Origin: Kocuria marina
Lineage (GTDB): Bacteria; Actinomycetota; Actinomycetes; Actinomycetales; Micrococcaceae
Direction of reading: 5' to 3'
Assembly (NCBI GenBank): GCA_014652975.1
Contig: BMZV01000002.1
Location: 430,561-494,560 of the forward strand
Length of the DNA: 64,000 nt
The notes under the pieces are model-generated. The model was not told the origin of the DNA. It saw only the letters and a program-made list of their open reading frames with translations, and searched no databases. This document shows, piece after piece, positions 47,425-55,441 of this stretch (position 1 is its first letter; the number at the start of each line of letters is the position of its first letter). The position numbers were made by a program, and so were the translations under genes.

Positions 47425-48080
47425 CGGGCATCACCCGCCGCGCCGAACGCGGAACCGGCCGTGTGTGCGGCACCGGATGCGGCTCCCGAGGTGCGGGCCG
47501 CACCGAAAGCCGACCCAGCGGCGTCGTGTGCGTCCGGTGTTGAGTGACCCGCGCGCTGCGCCTCGCGTTCGCGCGTGACACGGGCGGTCGTGTCCGTGAA
47601 CGACTGCGCGCGCAACTGCCGCATGGCGTCCTTGCGCTCGTCACCCACGAGACGGTCGACGTAGAGCATGCCGCCCAGGTGATCGTTCTCGTGCTGGAAG
47701 CAGCGGGCCAACAGGCCGGTGGCCTCACGGTGCACGGGCTCGCCGTGGCAATCCACCCCGGTGAGGACGGCGTGCTCGGCGCGGGGGGTCTCGTAGGACA
47801 GGCCCGGGACCGACAGGCAGCCCTCGCCGCCTTCCTGCGGCTCCTCCCCCATGCTCAGCTGGGGGTTGATCACGTGCCCTTCGTCCCCGTCGATGCCCCA
47901 CGTGAAGACGCGCAACCCCACGCCCACCTGCGGTGCGGCCAGACCCACACCGCCCACGGCGTACATGGTCTCGAGCATGTCCCGGACGAGGGCAGCCAGG
48001 GCGTCGTCGAACTGCGTGACCTCCTGGGCCGGGGTGCGCAGGACGGGGTCACCGATGGTACGAATGCGCAGAATACTCAC
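47421..48080 (-). CDS. def: peptide deformylase
   Basis: A 219-residue (from GTG 48080) metalloenzyme removing the N-formyl group from nascent proteins. Motifs GVGLAAPQVG, EGCLSVPG and the metal-binding QHENDHLGGMLYVDRL are intact. The family N-terminus (VSILRIRTIGDPVL) supports GTG 48080. GTG 48092 is an alternative that adds four residues but leaves its ribosome binding site abutting the start. The C-terminal 45 residues are a low-complexity tail in which AGSAFGAA occurs twice. Confidence 0.95.
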   Translation of the reverse strand: MSILRIRTIGDPVLRTPAQEVTQFDDALAALVRDMLETMYAVGGVGLAAPQVGVGLRVFTWGIDGDEGHVINPQLSMGEEPQEGGEGCLSVPGLSYETPRAEHAVLTGVDCHGEPVHREATGLLARCFQHENDHLGGMLYVDRLVGDERKDAMRQLRAQSFTDTTARVTREREAQRAGHSTPDAHDAAGSAFGAARTSGAASGAAHTAGSAFGAAGDAR

Positions 48081-48125
48081 CGCGGAGTGCACTCCTCATG
48101 GGGGTCGTGGGACGGGGTGTGCCTG

Positions 48126-49046
48126 TCAGTCTACGGCGGGGCCCGCGACCGTCTCGGCCGTCACGACCTGCGGGCCGCCCGCCACGCGACCCGTGGGGAA
48201 GGAATCCAGGGGCGGGGGCGCGATGCTGCGCAGTTGCGCCCCCGCGGTGGCCAATTGGGAATTGCGCGCCCACACCTTGGCCAGGGCGCAGAACTTGTAC
48301 CAGTGCACGGGGAGGTGCTCGGGCGCGGCCTGCACGGTGAGCGCCTCGGTCTCACCGATCGCCACGGCCATCAGGACCTCCGCGTCCCGGTAGCGCCACG
48401 GTTCCCACTCCCCCGCCGTGGCGTCCACGAGGGATTCCTCGGCCTTGAGCCCGGCCACCAACTGGGTCACGACCTTGGGGTCCGGGGCCTTGACCCGCCC
48501 GGCGCGGTCGGTCCCGCGGGTCTTGTAGTCGATCAGACACACCTTGCCGCCGATGCGCGCCACGAGATCCAGAGTGCCGGCGTAGCCCACCGTGGAGTTC
48601 CATACCGTGATCTCCGCGGCCAGCGGTTCGGGGCGGAACAACTGCCACCATTGGTCCGCACTGTCCGCGAATCGGGTCTCGTGGTGTTCTGCGAGCGTGT
48701 CCCGGGCCCGGTCCACCTCGTGGTCGCGGCCCATGGCCCGCAGCGCGAGCTGCTCGCAGTAGTCGTGTACGCGGTCACCGCGCTGCGCCGCGTGGTCCCG
48801 GTGTCGCTCCGCCGCCTTGGCCGCGTGGTTCACGAGCGAACGACGACGCCGCGTGTCCCGGAGCGCGTCCGGCAACTGGGGATCCGTGGCCAGGGCCTGC
48901 GCTGCGGTGTAGGCGTACCAGCCCCCGAGGTCGTTGGCCTCGCACCCGATGACCGTGGTGATGGAGGGGACCTCGAGGTCCCCGCCCTCACTCCGGGCGT
49001 ACATCCGGCCGGTGGCGGTCTGCTGGGCCAAGCGGGGTTGAGTCAT
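48126..49046 (-). CDS. PD-(D/E)XK nuclease-fold protein
   Basis: A 306-residue protein with the RecB/Cas4-like core: an alpha-helical N-terminal part, then GYAGTLDLVARIGGKVCLIDYKT, which supplies the Asp and the D-x-K of the PD-(D/E)XK motif, near residues 155-178. A Lys/Glu segment follows (KAEESLVDATAGEW), and the last 60 residues are less conserved. No Cys cluster for a 4Fe-4S site and no cas genes are nearby. It is conserved as a predicted exonuclease in actinobacteria without a known role. The start ATG 49046 lacks a clear ribosome binding site. Confidence 0.72.
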   Translation of the reverse strand: MTQPRLAQQTATGRMYARSEGGDLEVPSITTVIGCEANDLGGWYAYTAAQALATDPQLPDALRDTRRRRSLVNHAAKAAERHRDHAAQRGDRVHDYCEQLALRAMGRDHEVDRARDTLAEHHETRFADSADQWWQLFRPEPLAAEITVWNSTVGYAGTLDLVARIGGKVCLIDYKTRGTDRAGRVKAPDPKVVTQLVAGLKAEESLVDATAGEWEPWRYRDAEVLMAVAIGETEALTVQAAPEHLPVHWYKFCALAKVWARNSQLATAGAQLRSIAPPPLDSFPTGRVAGGPQVVTAETVAGPAVD

Positions 49047-49187
49047 GGGCTCAGCGTAGGAAGGGGCCCAGACATGGACAACGATCACGGGCTCACCCGG
49101 GCAGAGCGGGCTCGGACGTCCGTCCAGGAGCCGGACCTCACGCGGTCGGGGCCGGACCGACCGGTCCGATCGGCCTTGGACGCGAAA

Positions 49188-49215
49188 GAACCCGGCCCCT
49201 CCCGGGACCGGGTTC
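49188..49215 (-). terminator. terminator of tRNA-Val(CAC)
   Basis: GAACCCGG (49188-49195) and CCGGGTTC (49208-49215) with a 12-base loop, 11 bases beyond the tRNA 3' end, followed on the minus strand by TTT. Confidence 0.7.
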
Positions 49216-49225
49216 CTCGTTACCG

Positions 49226-49297
49226 TGCGCGATACTGGGATCGAACCAGTGACCTCTTCGGTGTGAACGAAGCGCGCTACCGCTGCGCCAATCGCGC
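49226..49297 (-). tRNA. tRNA-Val (anticodon CAC)
   Basis: A 72-base tRNA: acceptor GCGCGAT/ATCGCGC, discriminator A, anticodon stem CTTCG/CGAAG with loop TTCACAC giving CAC, and T loop GGTTCGATCC. CCA is not encoded. Apart from its anticodon arm it is nearly identical to the tRNA-Val at 49778. Confidence 0.96.
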
Positions 49298-49311
49298 TTG
49301 CAACGTTGAAG

Positions 49312-49341
49312 ACTCTAGAACACTTCGTCCGGGAACGGCAA
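49312..49341 (-). promoter_or_regulatory. promoter of tRNA-Val(CAC)
   Basis: On the minus strand TTGCCG (49341-49336) and TAGAGT (49317-49312) with 18-base spacing, 15 bases before the tRNA. Confidence 0.5.
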
Positions 49342-49540
49342 ATTCCCCGGCGTCCGCGATCGATTTGCCCGGACCCGCTCCGGTGGGTAATGTTCTTGCT
49401 CGTTGGCAACGCCCCGAAAGCGAAGTCCTCCGATGGCAACACCCCGGATGGACAAGCACGGAAGGGTGTGAAGTCTTGTGATAAAGTTTCCGCTCGGAAG
49501 AACGGAGCACTGAGTTCCAGGGCCTCGATCGACCGACAAT

Positions 49541-49613
49541 GCGGACGTAGCTCAGCTGGTAGAGCATCACCTTGCCATGGTGAGGGTCGCGGGTTCGACT
49601 CCCGTCGTCCGCT
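49541..49613 (+). tRNA. tRNA-Gly (anticodon GCC)
   Basis: A 73-base tRNA with acceptor GCGGACG/CGTCCGC, discriminator T, anticodon stem TCACC/GGTGA and loop TTGCCAT (anticodon GCC), T loop GGTTCGACTCC. CCA not encoded. Confidence 0.96.
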
Positions 49614-49670
49614 CGCAGTTTTCGACCCTGGTCGAGACCTGAGACCTTGTCCTCCAAGGATCTGGTCCCC

Positions 49671-49741
49671 GGTGGGGTGGCCGAGTGGTTAGGCAGCGGC
49701 CTGCAAAGCCGTCTACGCGGGTTCGAATCCCGTCTCCACCT
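49671..49741 (+). tRNA. tRNA-Cys (anticodon GCA)
   Basis: A 71-base tRNA with acceptor GGTGGGG/CTCCACC (one G-T pair), discriminator T as expected for Cys, anticodon loop CTGCAAA (GCA), and T loop GGTTCGAATCC. CCA not encoded. Confidence 0.96.
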
Positions 49742-49777
49742 CGGTGCAACCACCTCGTTCAATATGATGAACATTGA

Positions 49778-49852
49778 GCGCGATTGGCGCAGCGGTAGCG
49801 CGCTTCCCTGACACGGAAGAGGTCACTGGTTCGATCCCAGTATCGCGCACCA
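49778..49852 (+). tRNA. tRNA-Val (anticodon GAC)
   Basis: A 72-base tRNA with acceptor GCGCGAT/ATCGCGC and discriminator A, plus an encoded CCA (49850-49852). Anticodon stem CTTCC/GGAAG with loop CTGACAC gives GAC. Last of the Gly-Cys-Val group on the plus strand. Confidence 0.96.
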
Positions 49853-49855
49853 GAC

Positions 49856-49887
49856 AAGGCCCCGGAACACTACTTTCCGGGGCCTTT
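49856..49887 (+). terminator. terminator of the Gly-Cys-Val tRNA group
   Basis: AAGGCCCCGGAA (49856-49867) and TTCCGGGGCCTT (49875-49886) with a 7-base loop and a following T, directly behind the tRNA-Val(GAC) gene. Confidence 0.85.
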
Positions 49888-49904
49888 CGCGTGCCACCGC
49901 TGAC

Positions 49905-50468
49905 CTACGACCCGGCGGCGCGCACCGAGTGGGAGACATGGCCCAGAGCCCGCAGCACCCGGGTCAGCCGATTGTAAGAGACCATTCCCCGCACCGCGCG
50001 GGCCACGATGACGTCCCAGGACGGCGTCTCCCCCGGTCCACGGGTGACCCAGTGGCCCGCATGCCCTCCAACAACTCACCGAGCGCCCGGCGCGGCCCGC
50101 TTGCCACGTCCGGCCACCCCAGCTGCGTGAGCATGTCCCGGATCATCGGATCCTCCCGGCGCTCCGGGGGCCCGCTGGCCTCGGCAGGTGACAGGCCCGC
50201 GGCGAGCGCCTGGGCGATTTCGAGGGCGTCCACGAGGGGCCCGCCGCGGATCGTCGATCAGGGTGACCAGCGCACGGATGTCGGGGATCGTGGCACCGGC
50301 CTCCTCCCGCAGTACCCGGATGAGCTGCAGGCGTTCCGCGTGACCCTGATCGTAGTCCTGCCGCGTGGCGGTGAGCCTGGTACCGGCGGGCAACAGTCCC
50401 TCCCGACGGTAGAACTTAATGCCGGCCGTGGTGGTGTTACTGACCTCGGCCAGGGCATTGAGCAGCAT
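49905..50468 (-). pseudogene. MerR-family regulator, broken by two frame shifts
   Basis: From ATG 50468 (ribosome binding site GAGGGGG) the frame encodes a MerR-like DNA-binding N-terminus with IKFYRREGLLPAGTRL and LIRVLREEAGATIPDIRAL. Similarity then passes to the next frame (VDALEIAQALAAGLSPAEAS) after the G/C run at about 50236-50244. It returns to the first frame (RGPGETPSWDVIVARAVRG) after the C-run at 50030-50036, ending at a TAG at 49907-49905. Two opposite single-base changes would restore about 187 residues. Either a pseudogene or sequence errors; the decayed neighbour favours the former. Confidence 0.7.
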
Positions 50469-50511
50469 GACGCAGCCCCCTCGGATAGTCCTCCGCGCGC
50501 CAGTTGTCCTG

Positions 50512-50655
50512 ATGGCGCGCGCTGGATACCCCAACCTTCATCCACCCCCACGGCCTGACCTGGCTGCACGGACTCGCCGCGTTCACGCTCTTCTCGGTGG
50601 GGTTGGCCATGTGGGGGATCCTGCACGGCGACGTCCGAATGCGCCGGCGGAACAT
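50512..50655 (+). pseudogene. fragment of a DUF2306-like membrane protein
   Basis: The plus strand between the MerR and cyclodeaminase remnants encodes a coherent membrane-protein segment (FIHPHGLTWLHGLAAFTLF, then VGLAMWGILHGDVRMRRRNM). It resembles the IH-L---TL-----W--RRGDVR-HR-NM pattern of DUF2306 proteins. It has no start, and its frame is open only from a stop at 50510. It ends where the cyclodeaminase similarity begins on the other strand, so it looks like inserted or rearranged DNA. Family call is tentative. Confidence 0.4.
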
Positions 50656-51364
50656 GCTCGTGGGATCCCATGGCCACGATGCACGCGGTGTCTGGCACCA
50701 GGGCACCGTCGAAGAGGGGCTCCGCCGCCGACGTCGTGCACACCACCACGTCCGCGTCGCGTACCTCGCTCGCGTCCCCCGATCGGGCCGCGAGACCCAG
50801 CGTGCGGGCGTAGTCGACGGCGGCGTGCACCTTGCGCGGCGTCCGGCCGCACACCACCACCTCCGTGAACGAGCGAATCTCGGCGAATGCCGCGATGTGG
50901 GCGAGCGCCTGCGGCCCCGTACCGAACACCACGAGCTTGGTCGCCTCCTTCGGGGCCAGGTAGTCGGTGGCCACGGCCGAGATCGCGGGGGTCCGTAGGG
51001 TGGTGAGGACGTTGCCTTCCAGCAGAGCTCGAAGACTCAGGGTGGCTGAGTCTATGAGCATGTAGGTGGCCTGGATGCGGGGCAGATCGCGTTCGGGATT
51101 CCCGGGCGAGACCGATGCGATCTTGATGCCTGCCCAGTCACCAATGACCGACGGCATCAACAGCAGGTGGCCCTCGCCGGCGGGGACATTGCTGCGCCCG
51201 GGGTCATCTTCCGGGCGGAATCCCGAACGTAGCGTGGCTTCGAGAAGCCGACGTGCACGCTCGGCGGGAACCGCCCGCACGATCTGTTCCTCGGTGTACC
51301 ACGCGGGTGCACCCTGGATTCCTGTCGAGCACTGCTCCTGGGGGGTCGATTCCGCGGTGGTCAT
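50655..51364 (-). pseudogene. ornithine cyclodeaminase/mu-crystallin family protein, 3' part lost
   Basis: From ATG 51364 (ribosome binding site GAGGAA) about 236 residues match the family: substrate region LLMPSVIGDWAGIKIASVSPGN, then the NAD-binding LVVFGTGPQALAHIAAF and the VVVCTTSAAEPLFDGAL, CIVAMGSHE segment. Similarity stops at about 50655. The frame then runs on through unrelated sequence, ending antisense to the MerR gene at 50258. The last quarter of the protein, about 80 residues, is missing, so activity is unlikely. The family acts on ornithine, alanine or related imino acids; substrate unknown. Confidence 0.7.
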
Positions 51365-51462
51365 GATGCGGTTCCTCCCAGGGATGCGGTGCTCCGGCAT
51401 TGACCGATTCACTGTCTCGACTGTTCCGTCAGCATATCCCCGACCAGGACCGGACTTCAGAG

Positions 51463-51508
51463 AAAAACTCCCGCCCCACCCGGCTAAGAGACCCGGGCGG
51501 GGCGGGAG
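51463..51508 (-). terminator. terminator of nrdHIE
   Basis: 16-bp arms 51468-51483 and 51493-51508 (one mismatch), GC-rich, followed on the minus strand by TTTTT (51467-51463). A canonical rho-independent terminator 43 bases beyond nrdE. Confidence 0.9.
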
Positions 51509-51550
51509 CGGCGTCGTCGCCGACGCGGTGCCGTCAGGAGACGGCGGGGA

Positions 51551-53710
51551 TCACAACATGCAGGAGACGCAGCCCTCGACCTCGGTACCCTCGAGCGCCA
51601 GCTGGCGGATGCGCGAGTAGTACATGGTCTTGATGCCCTTGCGCCACGCGTAAATCTGCGCGCGGTTGATGTCGCGCGTGGTGGCGGTGTCCTTGAAGAA
51701 CAGCGTGAGGGACAGGCCCTGGTCCACGTGCTGGGTCGCGGCGGCGTACGTGTCGATGATTTTCTCGTAGCCGATCTCGTACGCGTCCTGGAAGTACTCC
51801 AGGTTCTCGTTGTCCATGAACGGCGCCGGGTAGTACACACGCCCGAGCTTGCCCTCCTTGCGGATCTCGATCCGCGAGGCGATCGGGTGGATCGAAGACG
51901 TGGAGTTGTTGATGTACGAGATGGACCCCGTGGGCGGGACCGCTTGCAGGTTCTGGTTGTACATCCCGTCCGCCATGACCTTCTCGCGCAGCTCCCGCCA
52001 GTCGTCCGCGGTGGGCAGGGCGATGCCCGCCCGCTCGAACAGCTCGGCGACGCGCGGCGTGGCGGGCTCCCACACGCCGTCGACGTACTTGTCGAAGAAC
52101 GTGCCGCTCGCGTAGGCCGACTTCTCGAAGCCCACGAAGGACTCGCCGCGCTCCTTGGCGATCAGGTTGGACGCGCGGATCGCGTGGTAGGTCACCGCGT
52201 AGAAGTACATGTTGGTGAAGTCCACGCCCTCGGTCGAGCCGTAGTGGATGTGCTCCTTGGCGAGGTACCCGTGCAGGTTCATCTGCCCCAGGCCCACCGC
52301 GTGGGACATCTCATTGCCGCGCCGGATGGAGGGCACCGAGTCGATGTTGGACATGTCCGAGACCGCCGTGAGACCGCGGATCGCGATTTCGATGCTCGCG
52401 CCGAAGTCCTGGGACTCCATGGCCATGGCGATGTTCATGGACCCCAGGTTGCACGAGATGTCCTTGCCCACCTGCGCGTACGTGAGGTCCTCGTTGTACA
52501 CGGAGGGCTCGGAGACCTGGAGGATCTCGGAGCACAGGTTGGACATGATGATCTTGCCGTCGATGGGGTTGGCGCGGTTCACCGTGTCCTCGAACATGAT
52601 GTACGGGTACCCGGACTCGAACTGCACCTCCGCCACGGTCTGGAAGAACTCGCGGGCGTTGATCTTCTTCTTGGCGATGCGGGAGTCGTTCACCATCTCG
52701 TGGTACTTCTCGCTCACGTTGACGTCCGCGAACGGCACGCCGTAGATCCTCTCCACGTCGTACGGGGAGAACAGGTACATGTCCTGGTCCTTCTTGGCCA
52801 GCTCGAACGTGATGTCCGGGATGACCACACCCAGCGAGAGGGTCTTGATGCGGATCTTCTCGTCCGCGTTCTCGCGCTTGGTGTCCAGGAAGTTGAGGAT
52901 GTCCGGGTGGTGGGCGTTCAAGTACACCGCGCCGGCGCCCTGGCGGGCACCCAGCTGATTGGCGTAGGAGAAGGAGTCCTCGAGCAGCTTCATCACGGGG
53001 ATGACACCGGAGGACTGATTCTCGATCATCTTGATGGGCGCACCGGACTCGCGCAGGTTGGTCAGCGCGAACGCCACGCCACCGCCGCGCTTGGACAGCT
53101 GCAGCGCGGAGTTGATGTTGCGCCCGATCGACTCCATGTTGTCCTCGAAGCGCACCAGGAAGCACGAGACGAGCTCGCCGCGCTGCTTCTTGCCCGCGTT
53201 GAGGAACGTGGGCGTGGCCGGCTGGAACCGTCCGGAGATGATCTCCGCCACGAGCCGCTGCGCGAGGGCCTCGTCCCCGTCCGCGAGGTACAGGGACACC
53301 ATGACCACGCGGTCCTCGAACCGTTCCAGGTAACGCTGACCATCGAAGGTCTTGAGCGTGTATGACGTGTAGAACTTGAACGCGCCCAGGAAGGTCTGGA
53401 ACCGGAACTTGTAGCCATAGGCCTGCTTGGACAGCGCCTTCACGAACTCGAAGCTGTACTTCTCGAGCACCTCGGCCTCGTAGTACTGGTGGTCCACGAG
53501 GTACTTGAGCTTCTCCTCGAGGTCGTGGAAGAACACGGTGTTCTTGTTCACGTGCTGCAGGAAGTACTGTCGCGCGGCCTGGCGGTCGGCCTCGAACTGG
53601 ATCTTGCCGTCCGCGTCGTAGAGGTTCAACAGCGCGTTGAGCTCGTGGTAGCCCAGCCCGCGGTACTTCTCGGGGCAGGTGGGATCCTCGTGACCGGGTT
53701 CGACGCTCAC
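51551..53710 (-). CDS. nrdE: class Ib ribonucleotide reductase, alpha subunit
   Basis: A 719-residue catalytic subunit reducing ribonucleoside diphosphates. The active site includes Cys in [12 protein letters not shown] near 175, MSNLCSEIL near 380 with the radical Cys, and [13 protein letters not shown] near 605. The chain ends with the redox pair EGCVSCML, re-reduced by NrdH. The short N-terminus without an ATP cone marks class Ib. GTG 53710 overlaps the nrdI stop (GTGA). The beta subunit NrdF is not encoded downstream; a terminator follows at once. Confidence 0.96.
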   Translation of the reverse strand: MSVEPGHEDPTCPEKYRGLGYHELNALLNLYDADGKIQFEADRQAARQYFLQHVNKNTVFFHDLEEKLKYLVDHQYYEAEVLEKYSFEFVKALSKQAYGYKFRFQTFLGAFKFYTSYTLKTFDGQRYLERFEDRVVMVSLYLADGDEALAQRLVAEIISGRFQPATPTFLNAGKKQRGELVSCFLVRFEDNMESIGRNINSALQLSKRGGGVAFALTNLRESGAPIKMIENQSSGVIPVMKLLEDSFSYANQLGARQGAGAVYLNAHHPDILNFLDTKRENADEKIRIKTLSLGVVIPDITFELAKKDQDMYLFSPYDVERIYGVPFADVNVSEKYHEMVNDSRIAKKKINAREFFQTVAEVQFESGYPYIMFEDTVNRANPIDGKIIMSNLCSEILQVSEPSVYNEDLTYAQVGKDISCNLGSMNIAMAMESQDFGASIEIAIRGLTAVSDMSNIDSVPSIRRGNEMSHAVGLGQMNLHGYLAKEHIHYGSTEGVDFTNMYFYAVTYHAIRASNLIAKERGESFVGFEKSAYASGTFFDKYVDGVWEPATPRVAELFERAGIALPTADDWRELREKVMADGMYNQNLQAVPPTGSISYINNSTSSIHPIASRIEIRKEGKLGRVYYPAPFMDNENLEYFQDAYEIGYEKIIDTYAAATQHVDQGLSLTLFFKDTATTRDINRAQIYAWRKGIKTMYYSRIRQLALEGTEVEGCVSCML

Positions 53711-54201
53711 GCCCGGGGTTGCATGGATGCTTGCCAAAACTTGTCCAATCCTTGGGTAACCTTCTCGACGTCCTCGTCGGTTCCCATGAGCTCGAACTTG
53801 TAGAGCAGGGGAACCTGACACTTGGCTGCGACCTTCTCCGCGGCGACGCAGAACAGGGGGCCGAAGTTGGTGTTGCCCGCGCCGAGCACCCCCAACAGGT
53901 GCGCGCGCGAGACGGGATCGTTGAGAAACTTCACGACTTGCGGTGGGACCGATCCCGCTCCCCCGGGACGCCCGTAGCTGGGCACTGCCAGCACGTAGGG
54001 TTCGTCAATGCGGGGAGCGGTTTCGGAGGTTTTCAGGGGCAACCGGACGGACCGCACCGGGAGTTTGGTGATGAACCTGTCCGTGTTGCGCGTCACGGAG
54101 GAGAAGTACACCACTAGGGGTGCATCATCCCCCGCGACGACGGGTGTGCGATGGAGTTCCCGCTCCTTCGCCTGGGCGAGAACCGTGGCGAGAGCACTCA
54201 T
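53707..54201 (-). CDS. nrdI: NrdI flavodoxin-like protein
   Basis: A 164-residue flavodoxin-like protein that activates the dimanganese-tyrosyl radical cofactor of NrdF. Key segments are [18 protein letters not shown] (FMN phosphate loop), [17 protein letters not shown] and [13 protein letters not shown] 28-residue N-terminal extension precedes the fold; an internal start is possible but less supported. Between nrdH and nrdE, translationally coupled to nrdE. Confidence 0.95.
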   Translation of the reverse strand: MSALATVLAQAKERELHRTPVVAGDDAPLVVYFSSVTRNTDRFITKLPVRSVRLPLKTSETAPRIDEPYVLAVPSYGRPGGAGSVPPQVVKFLNDPVSRAHLLGVLGAGNTNFGPLFCVAAEKVAAKCQVPLLYKFELMGTDEDVEKVTQGLDKFWQASMQPRA

Positions 54202-54297
54202 GCCGGGTCACTTCGATTCTGGGGGGGTCGTACCAATTCGTGTGATTCCGGGGGCGGGCTGGCGGTGGGGTTCGGGGCCACTCGCCCGGGTGGTGCC

Positions 54298-54316
54298 GGG
54301 CCGCCCGCGGCGGCCC
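54298..54316 (-). promoter_or_regulatory. intercistronic hairpin between nrdH and nrdI
   Basis: GGGCCGCC (54298-54305) and GGCGGCCC (54309-54316) around CGC, in the 128-base gap just after nrdH. May reduce read-through or protect the nrdH part of the message; no T-run follows. Confidence 0.45.
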
Positions 54317-54329
54317 GTCCGTTTCCGGC

Positions 54330-54566
54330 TCAGGCGGAGCGCAGCAGGGCCAGCGCGTTGATCTTGTCCGGGCGGAAGCCGGACCAGTGCTCGGTGGCGG
54401 TCTCCACGACGGGGACCTGCTGGTATCCCAGGCCCACCACGTGCTCGTAGGCGGCGGTGTCCTCGGTGACGTCCACGACGGTGTAGTCGATGCCCTTCTT
54501 GGTGAGAGCACGGTAGGTGGCGTTGCACTGGACGCACGACGGCTTGGAATACACGGTGACAGACAT
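54330..54566 (-). CDS. nrdH: NrdH glutaredoxin-like redoxin
   Basis: A 78-residue redoxin reducing NrdE. Active site CVQC at residues 11-14 (YSKPSCVQCNATYRAL) and the NrdH signature WSGFRPDKI near 61 are present. ATG 54566 has AAGGAGAA upstream. First gene of the nrd operon. Confidence 0.96.
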   Translation of the reverse strand: MSVTVYSKPSCVQCNATYRALTKKGIDYTVVDVTEDTAAYEHVVGLGYQQVPVVETATEHWSGFRPDKINALALLRSA

Positions 54567-54665
54567 AGCCCATTCTCCTTGCGGGAAGTACCGATTTTCG
54601 GGCGCTTCCGGGGCCTTTCGGCTCTGGATCCGGGTGGTGCGCCAGGTGGTTGAAGATCTACGTCA

Positions 54666-54713
54666 ATACTACATCTAGTGTCGTGTGCCGGAACAGGACC
54701 CAACATGATGTGG
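54666..54713 (-). promoter_or_regulatory. paired NrdR boxes upstream of nrdHIE
   Basis: On the minus strand ACACTAGATGTAGTAT (54681-54666) fits the NrdR box ACACwATATATwGTGT. A weaker related palindrome, CCACATCATGTTGG, lies at 54713-54700. Their centres are about 32 bases apart, the three-turn spacing typical of NrdR box pairs. This predicts ATP/dATP-dependent repression of the operon. The boxes are about 100-150 bases before nrdH. Confidence 0.7.
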
Positions 54714-54718
54714 TCGTG

Positions 54719-54816
54719 TGATCCACAGGGGATGTCGTCTTTTCCCCGGGTTGTCCACAGGGACCGCGTCCGGGAGCCCTGAGAACACGCGGTTCTCGCG
54801 GGGCCCATGTGGACAA
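54719..54816. promoter_or_regulatory. cluster of three DnaA boxes
   Basis: Two exact actinobacterial DnaA boxes TTGTCCACA occur at 54751-54759 (plus) and 54808-54816 (minus). A near match, TGATCCACA, lies at 54719-54727 (plus). They sit directly upstream of the NrdR boxes. An AT tract (AAAAATTTTTTT, 54837-54848), rare in this GC-rich DNA, follows 20 bases on. There is no dnaA or dnaN nearby, so this is not oriC; DnaA control of nrd or a DnaA-titrating site is the likely reading. Confidence 0.65.
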
Positions 54817-54860
54817 GACGGGCGGGGGAAGTCACGAAAAATTTTTTTGCACAGCGTGTC

Positions 54861-55352
54861 TCACGCGCCGCGCAGGACGCGGTCGGCACTGACGAAGTCC
54901 GGGAAGACGTCCAGGTAGAAATTGTCCCGCAGGAAGGTGTACTCGAGACCGGCGCGCTCGATGGCCTGCTCTGTGGCGTAGTGGGTGCGGGCGAACGTGA
55001 AGGTCGCGTCCGGTGCGGGTGCAGCGAAGGACGTATAGACCACCCGGCGCACGCCCGCGCGGGACAGCGCCTCGACCATGGCCAGTTGCTGTTGCTTGCG
55101 ATCCGCCGATTCCGACGCGGACACCAGGAACACAGTGTCCAGTCCCGCCATCGACTCCGCGGCCCCGTCCGGGTCGGCGAAGTCCATGGTGGCGGCGTCG
55201 AGCAGGCCGTTCGCTGCGGCCACGTGGGACGCGACCCGGTGCGGGGAACGCACGAGCAGCCGGTGGGCGACGCCGCGTTCTTCGAGCCGACGCGAGACGG
55301 CCCAGCCGATGCGTCCCGTGGCGCCGGTGATACCGAGGGTCGTGTGTGCCAT
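54861..55352 (-). CDS. NmrA-like NAD(P)-binding protein, C-terminally truncated
   Basis: A 163-residue protein with the NAD(P) motif GITGATGRIGWAVSRRL at the N-terminus and segments VFLVSASE and VVYTSFAAPAPDA typical of the NmrA/atypical SDR family. It stops right after DNFYLDVFPDFVSADRVLRG, where relatives of about 280 residues continue for another 110. The downstream DNA (DnaA boxes) does not encode the rest in any frame. It may be a pseudogene remnant. ATG 55352 follows GGAGGAA. Confidence 0.7.
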   Translation of the reverse strand: MAHTTLGITGATGRIGWAVSRRLEERGVAHRLLVRSPHRVASHVAAANGLLDAATMDFADPDGAAESMAGLDTVFLVSASESADRKQQQLAMVEALSRAGVRRVVYTSFAAPAPDATFTFARTHYATEQAIERAGLEYTFLRDNFYLDVFPDFVSADRVLRGA

Positions 55353-55441
55353 GGTTCCTCCGTTCGGGGGTGCATCCGACAATGTGCTCGGGGCGGGTCG
55401 ACGGGCGCCCGGATCGGGGCGCCCCCGTGGCTCGCGCGGGT

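Noticed and set aside
48126..49046. Cas4 and a CRISPR locus
   Set aside because: The nuclease fold is Cas4-like, but no cysteine cluster, other cas genes or repeat arrays occur in the window.
49298..49905. Integrative element at the tRNA cluster
   Set aside because: No integrase gene and no duplicated tRNA 3' end marking an attachment site; the Val tRNA pair is two full genes.
54719..54848. Chromosomal replication origin
   Set aside because: Only three DnaA boxes and no dnaA, dnaN, rnpA or rpmH nearby; an origin normally has many more boxes between dnaA and dnaN. Kept as a regulatory or titration site.
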